This document shows, one piece after another, positions 1 through 7,300 of a stretch of DNA of 17,861 bases (position 1 is the first letter of the stretch; the number at the start of each line of letters is the position of its first letter). The stretch lies in the NCBI GenBank assembly GCA_902802215.1, contig CADCLH010000029.1, positions 1-17,861 of the forward strand, given 5' to 3'. The notes under the pieces are model-generated. The model ran no database searches. It was not told the origin of the DNA and was given only the letters and a program-made list of their open reading frames with translations. This DNA is from Oscillospiraceae bacterium. Lineage in GTDB: Bacteria > Bacillota > Clostridia > Oscillospirales > Oscillospiraceae. A program made the translations under genes and the position numbers.

Positions 1-773
1 GCGGCGCGCAGCTCGAGGATGTGTCCGATCAGCCCGTCGATCTCCGGCAGCAGCGCCTCGCGGTTCCAGATGAACAGCTCCGTCCAGGAGACCTCGTCCA
101 GACAGGCGACGCGGGTCATGTCCTTGTAGCTGCCGCCCGAGAAGCCGACGTATTTGGCGGAGACGGGGCTTTTGACGTAGGAATTCGAGACGATGTGCGC
201 CAGCTGCGAGGTGTGGGCGATCATGCGGTCCTGCTCCTGCGCCGTGGCCACGGTGATGCGGCCGAAGCCCGCGGCGCGGAAGAAGGCCCCGAGCTCCTCG
301 AGATCTCCCTCCTGCGTCGCCTCGCTCGGCACGAGGATCATGCTCGCCCCGTCGAAGAGCTCCGCCGAGGAGCGGTCAAAGCCCGCGCGGGCCTTGCCCT
401 GCATCGGATGGCCGCCGGTGAAGCGCACGCCGTGCGCCTTTGCCACGGGGCCCACGCTCCCGACGATGCGCGTCTTGACCCCGGCGAGGTCGATCGCCAG
501 CGCGCCGGGGCGCATCTGCGGGATGCGCATCTGCAGGAAGCTCTCGATGGAGGCGGGGAACATCGCCGCGATCAGCAGGTCGCAGGCCGCAAAGTCCCCC
601 TCCTCCGCCGCCGCGTCGATCGCCCCCTCGCGCAGCGCCTGTTCGGTCACGCTGCGCGTGCGGTTCCAGCCGAGCACGCGCCAGTCGGTGTTCTTTTTGA
701 TCGCCTTGGCCATCGAGCCGCCGATCAGGCCGAGGCCCGCGACGATGACGGTTTTCCGCCCTTCGTTTTCCAT
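1..773 (-). CDS. tyrA: Prephenate dehydrogenase, partial (C-terminus beyond the window)
   Basis: Oxidatively decarboxylates prephenate to 4-hydroxyphenylpyruvate in tyrosine synthesis, using NAD(P), in the cytosol. The visible 257 residues start MENEGRKTVIVAGLGLIGGS. GLGLIGGS (13-20) is the Rossmann dinucleotide loop. GGHPMQGK (120-127) carries the catalytic His (H122) of the TyrA family. SQLAHIVS (H193) and the SGGSYKDMTRVA stretch match the substrate-binding His and Arg regions. The DLAGVK motif has Gly where several characterised enzymes have Ser. The ATG at 773 lies 3 bases after the symporter stop, so the two genes are probably co-transcribed and translationally coupled. The gene runs off the left edge, so any C-terminal ACT regulatory domain cannot be seen. 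Identification is firm from motifs; cofactor preference (NAD or NADP) and arogenate use are not determined. Confidence 0.93.
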   Translation of the reverse strand, partial: MENEGRKTVIVAGLGLIGGSMAKAIKKNTDWRVLGWNRTRSVTEQALREGAIDAAAEEGDFAACDLLIAAMFPASIESFLQMRIPQMRPGALAIDLAGVKTRIVGSVGPVAKAHGVRFTGGHPMQGKARAGFDRSSAELFDGASMILVPSEATQEGDLEELGAFFRAAGFGRITVATAQEQDRMIAHTSQLAHIVSNSYVKSPVSAKYVGFSGGSYKDMTRVACLDEVSWTELFIWNREALLPEIDGLIGHILELRA

Positions 774-776
774 GGC

Positions 777-1997
777 TCAGCCCGCCTTCGGCGCATCGTA
801 TTCCCCGATGCTCTTGGAGATGATGAGGTTCGCGGCCACGTCGCCCTCGACGTTGATGGTGGTGAAGGCCATATCGAGCAGGCGGTAGAAGCCGCTGATC
901 GGGCCCATCAGGTCGATGGGCAGGCCGAGGATGGACAGGAAGCTCGCGCCCAGGACCACGCCGCCGCCCGGAATGCCGGGGGCCGCCATGTTGATGAGCG
1001 TGGCGACGAAGACCAGAAACACCACGGTCGAGAACGAGAGGTTGACCGCGTAGAAGTCGGAGACAAAGACCGCGAGGCAGCAGAAGCTGCATGCCCCGCC
1101 GCACATGTTGATCGTGCAGCCGAGGGGCAGCGTGAACTTGCTGACGCCCTCCGGCGCGCCGAGGTCCTCCATCGAGACCTGGATGGTCGTGGGCAGCGTG
1201 GCCGCCGAGGAGGTGGTCGAGAGCGTCACGAGCGCGATCTTGCCGCAGGCGCGCAGCAGGCGTCCGACCGGCACCTTGGTGTACAGGCAGGTCGGCAGCA
1301 CCATGACGAGGAAGAAGACCAGCACGCAGCACAGCCAGCAGCAGCCGATGTACTTGGCCAGCGCCGAGAAAATGCCAGCTCCGTACTGGGCCACCGAGTA
1401 GGCCATCAGCGACGCCACGCCCAGCGGCGACAGCTCCATGAACCAGCCCAGCATGCGGAACATCGCGTCGGAGAGGCTGTTCATGAAGTCCAGCACCGCT
1501 CTGCCCTTCTCCCCGGCCGAGACGATGGCGCAGGCGAAGACGATGGTGAAGAGGATCACCGGCAGGGTGCTGCCGTCGGCGGCGGCCTTGACGATGTTGG
1601 TGGGAACGATGGTCATCAGGAAGCTCGACACCGTGGGGTTCGTGACCGCGCCCTCGTAGACCGGGGCGTTTTCAAACACCGTGCCGAGGCCGGGCCGGAC
1701 CGCGTAGGCGACGGCGAGGGAGACCGCCGCGCTGAATACGAACATCACGACGTAGAGCGCCACGGTGCGCACGCCGATCCTGCGCAGCAGCGCGCCGTCG
1801 CGGATGTTGGCGATGCCGCAGAACACGGCGCAGACCACGATCGGGATGATCATCAGCTTGATGAGATTGAGGTAGAGATCGCCCACGACCTTGACGGCGA
1901 TCGAGAAGTCCGGGGCCGCGAAGCCCAGGACCACGCCCAGCGCAAAGCCCACGGCGACGCGCAGAAACAGGTTCTTTTTGCTGAAAAACGCTCTCAT
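777..1997 (-). CDS. Dicarboxylate/amino acid:cation symporter (DAACS/GltP fold), variant binding site
   Basis: 406-residue membrane transporter of the glutamate transporter (GltPh/EAAT/SstT) fold, expected to import an amino or carboxylic acid with a cation. Visible landmarks are the Ser-rich HP1 tip STTSSAATLP (about 260-269), the TM7 stretch LPLGCTINMCGGAC (about 290-303), the HP2 loop PGIPGGGVVLG, and the TM8 stretch DMAFTTINVEGD (375-386). Compared from memory with GltPh, the NMDGT motif reads NMCGG, with Asp312 replaced by C299 and Thr314 by G301. The side-chain-binding Arg397 is F378. Asp394, Thr398, Asn401 and Asp405 equivalents remain (D375, T379, N382, D386). Aspartate or glutamate is therefore an unlikely substrate, and a neutral or different solute is inferred. 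A good AAAGGAGAATAA precedes ATG 1997. The gene sits 55 bases after gluQ and 3 bases before tyrA, so it is probably in one operon with them. Confidence 0.88.
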   Translation of the reverse strand: MRAFFSKKNLFLRVAVGFALGVVLGFAAPDFSIAVKVVGDLYLNLIKLMIIPIVVCAVFCGIANIRDGALLRRIGVRTVALYVVMFVFSAAVSLAVAYAVRPGLGTVFENAPVYEGAVTNPTVSSFLMTIVPTNIVKAAADGSTLPVILFTIVFACAIVSAGEKGRAVLDFMNSLSDAMFRMLGWFMELSPLGVASLMAYSVAQYGAGIFSALAKYIGCCWLCCVLVFFLVMVLPTCLYTKVPVGRLLRACGKIALVTLSTTSSAATLPTTIQVSMEDLGAPEGVSKFTLPLGCTINMCGGACSFCCLAVFVSDFYAVNLSFSTVVFLVFVATLINMAAPGIPGGGVVLGASFLSILGLPIDLMGPISGFYRLLDMAFTTINVEGDVAANLIISKSIGEYDAPKAG

Positions 1998-2033
1998 TTA
2001 TTCTCCTTTGCGTACGGTTTTTTGACGGAATTC

Positions 2034-2052
2034 AACGGAAAAGGTTTCCGTT
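2034..2052 (-). other. Intercistronic hairpin after gluQ
   Basis: A perfect 8-bp inverted repeat, AACGGAAA with TTTCCGTT and a 3-base spacer, starts right after the gluQ TAA. No U-tract follows on the minus strand, so it looks more like an mRNA-processing or stabilising hairpin than a complete terminator. Confidence 0.4.
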
Positions 2053-2994
2053 TTACCGGAAGAATACGGGGTCGACCGGGACGTCCTCTCTTTTCACCCG
2101 CTCCCACGAAAAATCCGCGAGCAGCCCCTGCGGCGTGACGGGTCTGTCCTCCTCCGACAGGCCGCAGAGGAAGGCGAGCTTCCCGACCAGCACCTCCGGC
2201 TTCATCCCCCTGCGCAGCTCCTGCGTCGAGAGACTGCCGAGGCGTTTGGAGAGCTTGCCGCCCTCCCCGGTCAGCAGCGGGGCATGGCAGTAGGCCGGGG
2301 CCGTGCCGCCGAGCGTCTCGATCAGCCACTTCTGCCGCGGCGCGGAGGAGAGCAGGTCGCGGCCGCGCACCACGCGCGTCACGCCCATCTCCATGTCGTC
2401 CACGCTGACGGCGAGCTGGTAGGCAAACACCCCGTCGGCGCGGCGGATCAGAAAGTCGCCCACGTCCCGCGCGGGGTTCTGGGAGATCGGGCCGTAATGG
2501 TAGTCCGTGAGCGTGATCGTCTCGTCCGGGCACTTCAGCTTCCAGGCGGGCGGGCGGGACGTGAGAAGCCGCGCCTCCCGCTCGGAGGGCGTCAGCCTCG
2601 CGCAGCGGCAGGAGCCGTCGTGCTCCGCCTCGCCGGGGTGGGGCGCAGAGGCCGCGGCCAGACGCTCGCTCCGGGTGCACCAGCAGGGGTAGACCAAACC
2701 CTTTTCGCGGAGCGTCCGAAAGGCCGCCTCGTAGTGCGCGGTGCGCCCGGACTGCGCATAGGCGGGGTCGGGCCAGCCGCGGTCCCAGTCGAGGCCCAGC
2801 CAGCGCAGATCCTCCGCGAGCGCGTCGATATACGCCCGCTTTGAGCGGGCGGGGTCCAGGTCCTCCATGCGGAAGATCAGCTCCCCGCCGAGGGAGCGGC
2901 AGTCCAGCCAGGCCAGCAGCATGGCGAGCAGATTCCCGATATGCAGATAGCCCGAGGGGCTCGGCGCAAAGCGCCCGACGATGTTCGCACTCAT
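2053..2994 (-). CDS. gluQ: Glutamyl-Q tRNA(Asp) synthetase
   Basis: A GluRS paralogue without the anticodon-binding domain that glutamylates the queuosine base of tRNA(Asp). The 313-residue length fits the family (about 300), against about 480 for true GluRS. Visible features are the class I HIGH-type motif (FAPSPSGYLHIGN, residues 9-21), the KMSKS-type loop KLSKR (247-251), and MEDLDPAR (about 43-50). A zinc site of the family pattern is present: CWC (104-106) and HDGSC ending at C129, with His125 where the E. coli protein has Tyr. The start ATG at 2994 is chosen because the conserved N-terminus begins here and no upstream in-frame start has a ribosome binding site. No convincing Shine-Dalgarno exists and the promoter -10 ends 6 bases before the ATG, suggesting a leaderless mRNA. 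It heads the minus-strand group with the symporter and tyrA. Confidence 0.92.
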   Translation of the reverse strand: MSANIVGRFAPSPSGYLHIGNLLAMLLAWLDCRSLGGELIFRMEDLDPARSKRAYIDALAEDLRWLGLDWDRGWPDPAYAQSGRTAHYEAAFRTLREKGLVYPCWCTRSERLAAASAPHPGEAEHDGSCRCARLTPSEREARLLTSRPPAWKLKCPDETITLTDYHYGPISQNPARDVGDFLIRRADGVFAYQLAVSVDDMEMGVTRVVRGRDLLSSAPRQKWLIETLGGTAPAYCHAPLLTGEGGKLSKRLGSLSTQELRRGMKPEVLVGKLAFLCGLSEEDRPVTPQGLLADFSWERVKREDVPVDPVFFR

Positions 2995-3000
2995 GCCCCG

Positions 3001-3029
3001 AGTATACCAGACGCCGCGGCAAATGCAAA
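3001..3029 (-). promoter_or_regulatory. Promoter of gluQ, predicted leaderless
   Basis: On the minus strand, TTTGCA (3029-3024) and TATACT (3006-3001) are 17 bases apart. The -10 is 5/6 to consensus and the -35 is 4/6. Only six bases separate the -10 from the A of the gluQ ATG (2994), so transcription would start at or next to the start codon. Confidence 0.55.
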
Positions 3030-3073
3030 CAAAAAAAGCTTGTTCTTGCTGTCTTTCCCGTTCTATTTGTAAA

Positions 3074-3102
3074 TTGACAGCCCCCGGCGCATGTGATACT
3101 CT
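3074..3102 (+). promoter_or_regulatory. Promoter of the GT-like/transporter operon
   Basis: A consensus -35 TTGACA (3074-3079) is followed by either GATACT (3095-3100, with an upstream TGT as extended -10, 15-base spacer) or TACTCT (3097-3102, 17-base spacer). A start near 3107 gives a leader of about 43 bases, with AGGAGG (3140-3145) five bases before ATG 3151. Confidence 0.65.
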
Positions 3103-3150
3103 GTTATTAATTAATGTAGGAACCATTCCAGATCTGAACAGGAGGACGCC

Positions 3151-4543
3151 ATGGATCGTGCAAAGCTCATCTTCGGCAACGCGGTCTCGGACAGGGACTA
3201 TCAGAAGGCCTGCCGCCAGAAGGAGAAATTCCGGAAGAAGTTCGGCGACGACAGCGGGACCGAATACCATTTCGCCGCCGCGGACAACGCGGTGCTCGCC
3301 CCGATCGGGGTCAAGAACCTGGTGCTGACGGACAAGCCCGGTCTCGTGCTGCCGGACAACGCCGTGATCGTCGGCAACATCCGCATGGGCTACGGCCACT
3401 ACCGCATCTCCATGGCCATCGCCTCGGCCGCCCACGCCATGGGCTACGCGCCCTACTGGCTGGATCTCAACTCCTTCCCGGTCTCGACGGCCACCAAGCT
3501 CATCTCCCACCAGAACGATCTCTACTCCCTGGGCTCCCGCCTGAGCCAGAAGTTCGCTCTGTTCAACATGCTCGTGTGGGAGCCCATCAACTCCGAGGGC
3601 TTCCGCAAGCTCAGCTACAACGCGGGCGACCAGAAGAACGCCGAGCTCATGGCCCCGCTGCTGCGCAATCTGCCGAAGGACACGCCCTACGTCGCCACCC
3701 ACGCCTGGCCCGCGCAGGCCGCGATCCACGCGGGCTTCACGCGCGTGGTCAACGCCATCCCCGACAACTGGCCCATGGCCCTGCATCTGGCCGAGGGCGC
3801 GGTCCACACGGTGCAGACGCCGTCGGCGTGGCTCGGCTACAAGATGCTGCGCGGCATGGACGCAAAGCGGCAGTTAAAGCCCATGCCCGAGGGGACGCTT
3901 TATGACGTCGGCCACTACGTCGACCACGAGCTGGTCTCGAACATCGAGGCTGACTGCGAGGCCCGCGCCGCTACCTGCTGTCGATCGGCGGGGCGGGCGC
4001 GCAGCAGAAGCTCTTCGAGGACATCATCCGCCATCTGATCCCCGACATCCGGGCGGGCAAGGCCATGCTGCTGGTCAACACCGGCGACCACTTCGAGGTC
4101 TGGGACTCCATCGCCGCCCGCATCCCCGAGCTCAAGGGCCTCTACACCTCGCACTTCGACGACTACGAGGCCGCGAAGGCCTTCCTCGAAAAGGGCGAGG
4201 GCCTGACCGGCATGCAGGTCTTCTGCCATAAGGACATCTTCGCCGCCGTGTATGTGACGAACCTGCTGATGCGCGTGTGCGACGTGCTGCTCACCAAGCC
4301 GAGCGAGCTGAGCTTCTACCCGGTGCCGTCGGCGGACACGAGGCCTGGGGCGCGATCCGCGCGGCCGAGGTCGGCGACGGCAGCTACGAGCTGGACAAGA
4401 CCGAGGAGGTCCTGGCGATGCTCGACGAGATCACGAACGGGAACGAGATCCTGCCCGCGCTCTGCCGCGGCATTCTGCGGGCGAAGGCCGCCGGGATCTA
4501 CAACGGTGCCTACGAGGCCGTGAAGCTCGCGGTCAACAAATAA
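3151..4543 (+). pseudogene. GT-B/MGDG-synthase-like protein, broken by two frameshifts
   Basis: One gene read in three frames: frame 1 from ATG 3151 to about 3963, frame 3 to about 4328, then frame 2 to the TAA at 4541-4543. That is about 464 residues in total. I do not recognise a named family. NIRMGYGHYRIS (76-87) resembles the glycine/His acceptor loop of GT28/MGDG-synthase-like enzymes. YLLSIGGAGAQ looks like the first strand and loop of a second Rossmann domain. LLTKPSELSFYP matches the position and shape of the nucleotide-sugar-binding TKPGG..SE segment, and VGGHEAWGAI follows. A cytosolic sugar-transfer role is inferred, not shown. Each shift is consistent with loss of one base: restoring a C near 3966 in a GCC/CGC run gives EARRRYLLSIGG. 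The second, near 4327, may be one base or a longer loss. Strong AGGAGG precedes the start, and the transporter follows 22 bases after the stop. Decay or assembly error are both possible. Confidence 0.78.
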
Positions 4544-4565
4544 ACGGAGAACGGGAGAAACGGAC

Positions 4566-6101
4566 ATGCAAAAGAAACCGATCACCAACAAGCTGCTCTG
4601 GATCTTCGCCGTCGGCCAGTTCGGCTGGAGCCTTCTGAGCGGCATCATCTCCACCTGGCTGGTCCACCTCTACACCGGCTCGGCCGAGAGATTTCTGGAC
4701 ACCAACGGCATCCTGAGCCAGTTCATTTCGCAGAATCCCCTGCTCGCCTCGCTGACGCTGTTCGGCATCATCACCGCCGTCGGCCGTCTGTTCGACGCCG
4801 TGACCGACCCGCTGATCGCGAGCTGGTCCGACCGCTCGAACTACAAGGGCGGCCGCCGCATCCCCTTCATGAAGGCCGCGGCCATCCCCTTCGCGCTGAT
4901 CACGGCGGCCGTGTTCGTCCTGCCGCAGACGGGCTCCGTCACGGCCAACAACACGATCATCTTCGCGCTGCTGATGCTCTTCTATCTGTTCATGACCATC
5001 TACTGCACGCCGTACAACGCCCTGATCGCGGAGCTCGGCGACACGCAGGAGCACCGCATCAACGTCTCGACCTTCATTTCCTTCACCTATATCGCCGGCT
5101 TCTCCCTGTCCACCCTGATCCCCTCCCTCGCCAATGCTTTTCAGGGCGGCAGGGTCAGCGCGATCCTCGCCCCGATCGCCGAAGCGAAAAACGTCAGTCT
5201 GGACGAGCTGATGGTCCTGCTCCAGGGGAACGCGGCGTCCGTCGTCAAGATGGATCAGGCCCGCGCCCTGATCGGCGACGGGGTCTACGCGCAGATCCTC
5301 CTTGTCCAGCAGAACGCCATGCGCACGGCCATCGGCATCATGTGCGCCGTCGCCTGCGCCGCCTGCCTCGTGCCCGCGCTGCTGATCAAGGAGCGCGCCT
5401 ACATCGACTCCAAGCCCGTGCAGACCCCGGCCTTCGCCTCGCTGGTCAAGACCTTCAAAAACGGGCAGTTCCGCCGCTTCGTCTACGCGGACGTGATCTA
5501 CTTCTTCGCCATCACCCTGTTCCAGACCGGCCTTGCCGATTTCGAGACCCGTCTCATGGGCATCCCGTCCGACAACACCTTCACCCTGACCGTCATCATG
5601 ACGGTGGTGAGCCTCCTGCTCTACCTGCCGGTCAATAAGCTCGCGCCGCGCATCGGCAAGAAAAAGCTCATCATCGTCGGCTTCTTCACCTACGCGGCGG
5701 TCTTCCTCATCACCGCCCTGTGCGGGAAGGGCTTTGTCTGGGGCCTGATCGTCGCCGTCAGCGCCGGCATCCCGATGGCCATCCTCGGCATCCTGCCGCA
5801 GGCCTGCGTGGCCGACGTGTCGGAGCTGTCCACGCTGGAGACCGGCGAGGACCGCAGCGGCATGTTCTTCGCCGCGCGCACCTTCGCCATGAAGATGGGC
5901 CAGGCCCTGTCCATGCTGATCTACACCTCCGTCACGGTCAAGCACATCGTCAACGGCGAGGCCGTCGTCGAGGCGGGCCAATACCGCACCGTCGCCGTCA
6001 TCGCGACCGTCACCTGCGTGATCGGCGCGTGCCTGTTCCTGCTGTACGACGAGAAGATGATCCTCGGAAGGATCGAGCAGCTCAAGGCAGAGCGGTCCTG
6101 A
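4566..6101 (+). CDS. GPH-family (MelB-like) MFS transporter
   Basis: A 511-residue polytopic membrane protein with about 12 hydrophobic segments, of the glycoside-pentoside-hexuronide:cation symporter family. The diagnostic stretch after TM2, AVGRLFDAVTDPLIASWSDR (71-90), contains the Asp pair D77 and D81, equivalent to the cation-site Asp55 and Asp59 of MelB, followed by the basic KGGRRIPFM loop. A longer insert of about 80 residues between the helical halves (roughly 185-265) is predicted to be partly cytoplasmic. The substrate is unknown; the family suggests a glycoside or sugar acid, but this subgroup is uncharacterised. It begins 22 bases after the GT-like gene, with GGGAG before the ATG, so the two form one operon. 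A hairpin terminator at 6253-6293 ends it. Confidence 0.88.
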   Translation: MQKKPITNKLLWIFAVGQFGWSLLSGIISTWLVHLYTGSAERFLDTNGILSQFISQNPLLASLTLFGIITAVGRLFDAVTDPLIASWSDRSNYKGGRRIPFMKAAAIPFALITAAVFVLPQTGSVTANNTIIFALLMLFYLFMTIYCTPYNALIAELGDTQEHRINVSTFISFTYIAGFSLSTLIPSLANAFQGGRVSAILAPIAEAKNVSLDELMVLLQGNAASVVKMDQARALIGDGVYAQILLVQQNAMRTAIGIMCAVACAACLVPALLIKERAYIDSKPVQTPAFASLVKTFKNGQFRRFVYADVIYFFAITLFQTGLADFETRLMGIPSDNTFTLTVIMTVVSLLLYLPVNKLAPRIGKKKLIIVGFFTYAAVFLITALCGKGFVWGLIVAVSAGIPMAILGILPQACVADVSELSTLETGEDRSGMFFAARTFAMKMGQALSMLIYTSVTVKHIVNGEAVVEAGQYRTVAVIATVTCVIGACLFLLYDEKMILGRIEQLKAERS

Positions 6102-6140
6102 ACTGCGTAAAATCCGGACCGCAGGCAACCCCCCCTGCAC

Positions 6141-6226
6141 GTCATTCCGAGCCAGCGCTCACGCTGGCGTGGGAATCCGCATAACGCCTTGCCGGATTGC
6201 CACGTCGCTTCGCTCCTCGCAATGAC
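6141..6226. repeat. Palindromic intergenic repeat element (REP/MITE-like)
   Basis: An 86-base element bounded by near-perfect inverted ends, GTCATTCCGAG and CTCGCAATGAC (10 of 11 complementary). Its two halves are imperfect inverted copies of each other (CGTGGGAATCC against GGATTGCCACG). The left half has an internal 7-bp hairpin GCCAGCG-CTCA-CGCTGGC. The right half reads, on the minus strand, GTCATTGCGAGGAGCGAAGC, a string I recognise as widely repeated between genes in many bacteria. It has no coding capacity and lies between the transporter stop and its terminator. Confidence 0.75.
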
Positions 6227-6252
6227 GAGGGACGGGCTTTGTCTGCAAGCTG

Positions 6253-6293
6253 AGACCGGCCGCCCGTTTCGGGCGACCGGTCTTCGTTTTCCC
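6253..6293 (+). terminator. Rho-independent terminator after the GPH transporter
   Basis: Stem AGACCGG-C-CGCCCG, loop TTT, and CGGGCG-A-CCGGTCT (6253-6283), with one mismatch, followed by TCGTTTTCCCTT. The T-rich tail is on the plus strand, so it ends the GT-like/transporter transcript. It lies immediately 3' of the converging dnaI-like gene and could slow that transcript too, although the minus side has no T-run. Confidence 0.8.
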
Positions 6294-7286
6294 TTATGCT
6301 TTTTTCCTGCGGATGTCCTCCCCGACGAAGGGGAAGCAGCGGAACTCGCCCAGGATGCGGGAGGCGATCTGGGGCGTGTAGCGCCGGGTCAGCTCGTCGT
6401 CGCTGAGGTTGGTGCTGACGATGGTCGGCTTTTTGTCGACCAGGCGGGTGTTGATCAGCGTGTACAGGGCGCTCTGCGACATGGACGTCGTCATCTCGGT
6501 GCCGAGATCGTCGAGGATCATCAGATCGCAGCTCTCCATGCGGCGCACGCGCACCGCCGCCGCCTCGCCCTCCTCCGTGTCGCGGGCGAACTTGGCGCGC
6601 TCGTACGCCTCCAGCGCCGCGGACGCGGTGTCGTAGCAGACCGAGAAGCCCGATGCTGCGACGACGCGGGCGATGCAGGCGGAAAGCCAGGTCTTGCCGA
6701 GGCCCGTGCCGCCCTGAAACAGCAGGTTCGGCGAGGCGGCGGAAAAGCCCTCGGCATAGCGGCGGCAGGCGTCGGAGACCCGGCGCATCGCGTCGCGCGG
6801 CGCAAGGCCCGTGGCCGGGTCCGGCACGTCGGGATAGAGCGTGAGATCGAAGCGCTCGAAGCTCTCGTCCCCGCGGCGCAGGAGAGCGCCGAGCTCCTTC
6901 GTCAGCTCCCGGTTGTAGCGCTTTTCGAGGCAGGGGCAGACCCCGCCCTCATAGATCCCGGTGTCGCGGCATTTGGGGCAGGAGACGATCTCGTCCAGAT
7001 ACCCCGCGCCGAAGCCGCGCTCGGTCAGCAGCTCCGCACGGCGCATTTGCAGGTTCAGGTTTTCCTCTTTGAGCTGTTCCAGCTCTTCGGCGAGCGCCGG
7101 GGATTTGGAGATCGTCAGCCGCACCAGCCGCGCCATCTGGGCGCGCAGCGCCGTGTCGATCTCCCGGACCTCGGGCACGCGGGCGTAGACCTCGCCCCGG
7201 CGGCGCAGCAGCTCGTCCCGGTTCGCGGCCCGGTCCTTTTCCAGCTCCGCCCGGGCCCGGGCCAGGAGCTTTCCGTCATAGGTCAT
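6294..7286 (-). CDS. DnaC/DnaI-like replicative helicase loader (AAA+ ATPase)
   Basis: A 330-residue cytosolic ATPase expected to load the replicative helicase during initiation or restart. Residues 1-95 are charged and probably helical. A four-Cys zinc-type knuckle follows at C103, C106, C117 and C119. The AAA+ core has Walker A GGTGLGKT (192-199, K198), Walker B LMILDDLG (D259/D260), a sensor-1-like IVSTNLS, and a C-terminal RILGEFRCF segment with the basic residue expected for sensor 2. The ATG at 7286 is 14 bases after the dnaD-like stop, with only a weak GGG as ribosome binding site, so translational coupling is likely. IstB transposition helpers share the fold, but no transposase is nearby and the DnaD-domain neighbour supports a chromosomal replication role. 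It converges on the transporter terminator. Confidence 0.87.
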   Translation of the reverse strand: MTYDGKLLARARAELEKDRAANRDELLRRRGEVYARVPEVREIDTALRAQMARLVRLTISKSPALAEELEQLKEENLNLQMRRAELLTERGFGAGYLDEIVSCPKCRDTGIYEGGVCPCLEKRYNRELTKELGALLRRGDESFERFDLTLYPDVPDPATGLAPRDAMRRVSDACRRYAEGFSAASPNLLFQGGTGLGKTWLSACIARVVAASGFSVCYDTASAALEAYERAKFARDTEEGEAAAVRVRRMESCDLMILDDLGTEMTTSMSQSALYTLINTRLVDKKPTIVSTNLSDDELTRRYTPQIASRILGEFRCFPFVGEDIRRKKA

Positions 7287-7300
7287 TGACAACCCAGCTT

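Noticed and set aside
21..2138. Long plus-strand open frame (705 codons) across tyrA and the symporter
   Set aside because: It is antisense to two genes with clear catalytic or transport motifs, and the translation is rich in Arg, Ala, Gly, Asp and His with no domain pattern. This is typical of a GC-rich shadow frame.
2995..3807. N-terminal extension of GluQ by about 270 codons into the divergent gene
   Set aside because: The extension is antisense to the GT-like gene and lacks motifs, while GluQ homologues start at MSANIVGRF-like sequence.
3955..3975. Programmed -1 ribosomal frameshift in the GT-like gene
   Set aside because: There is no X-XXY-YYZ slippery heptamer in frame at the break, and a second break of the same kind occurs 360 bases later. 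Indels explain both more simply.
4533..6140. Minus-strand frame of 535 codons opposite the GPH transporter
   Set aside because: The plus strand encodes a clear 12-helix transporter. The reverse frame is repetitive acidic/basic shadow sequence.
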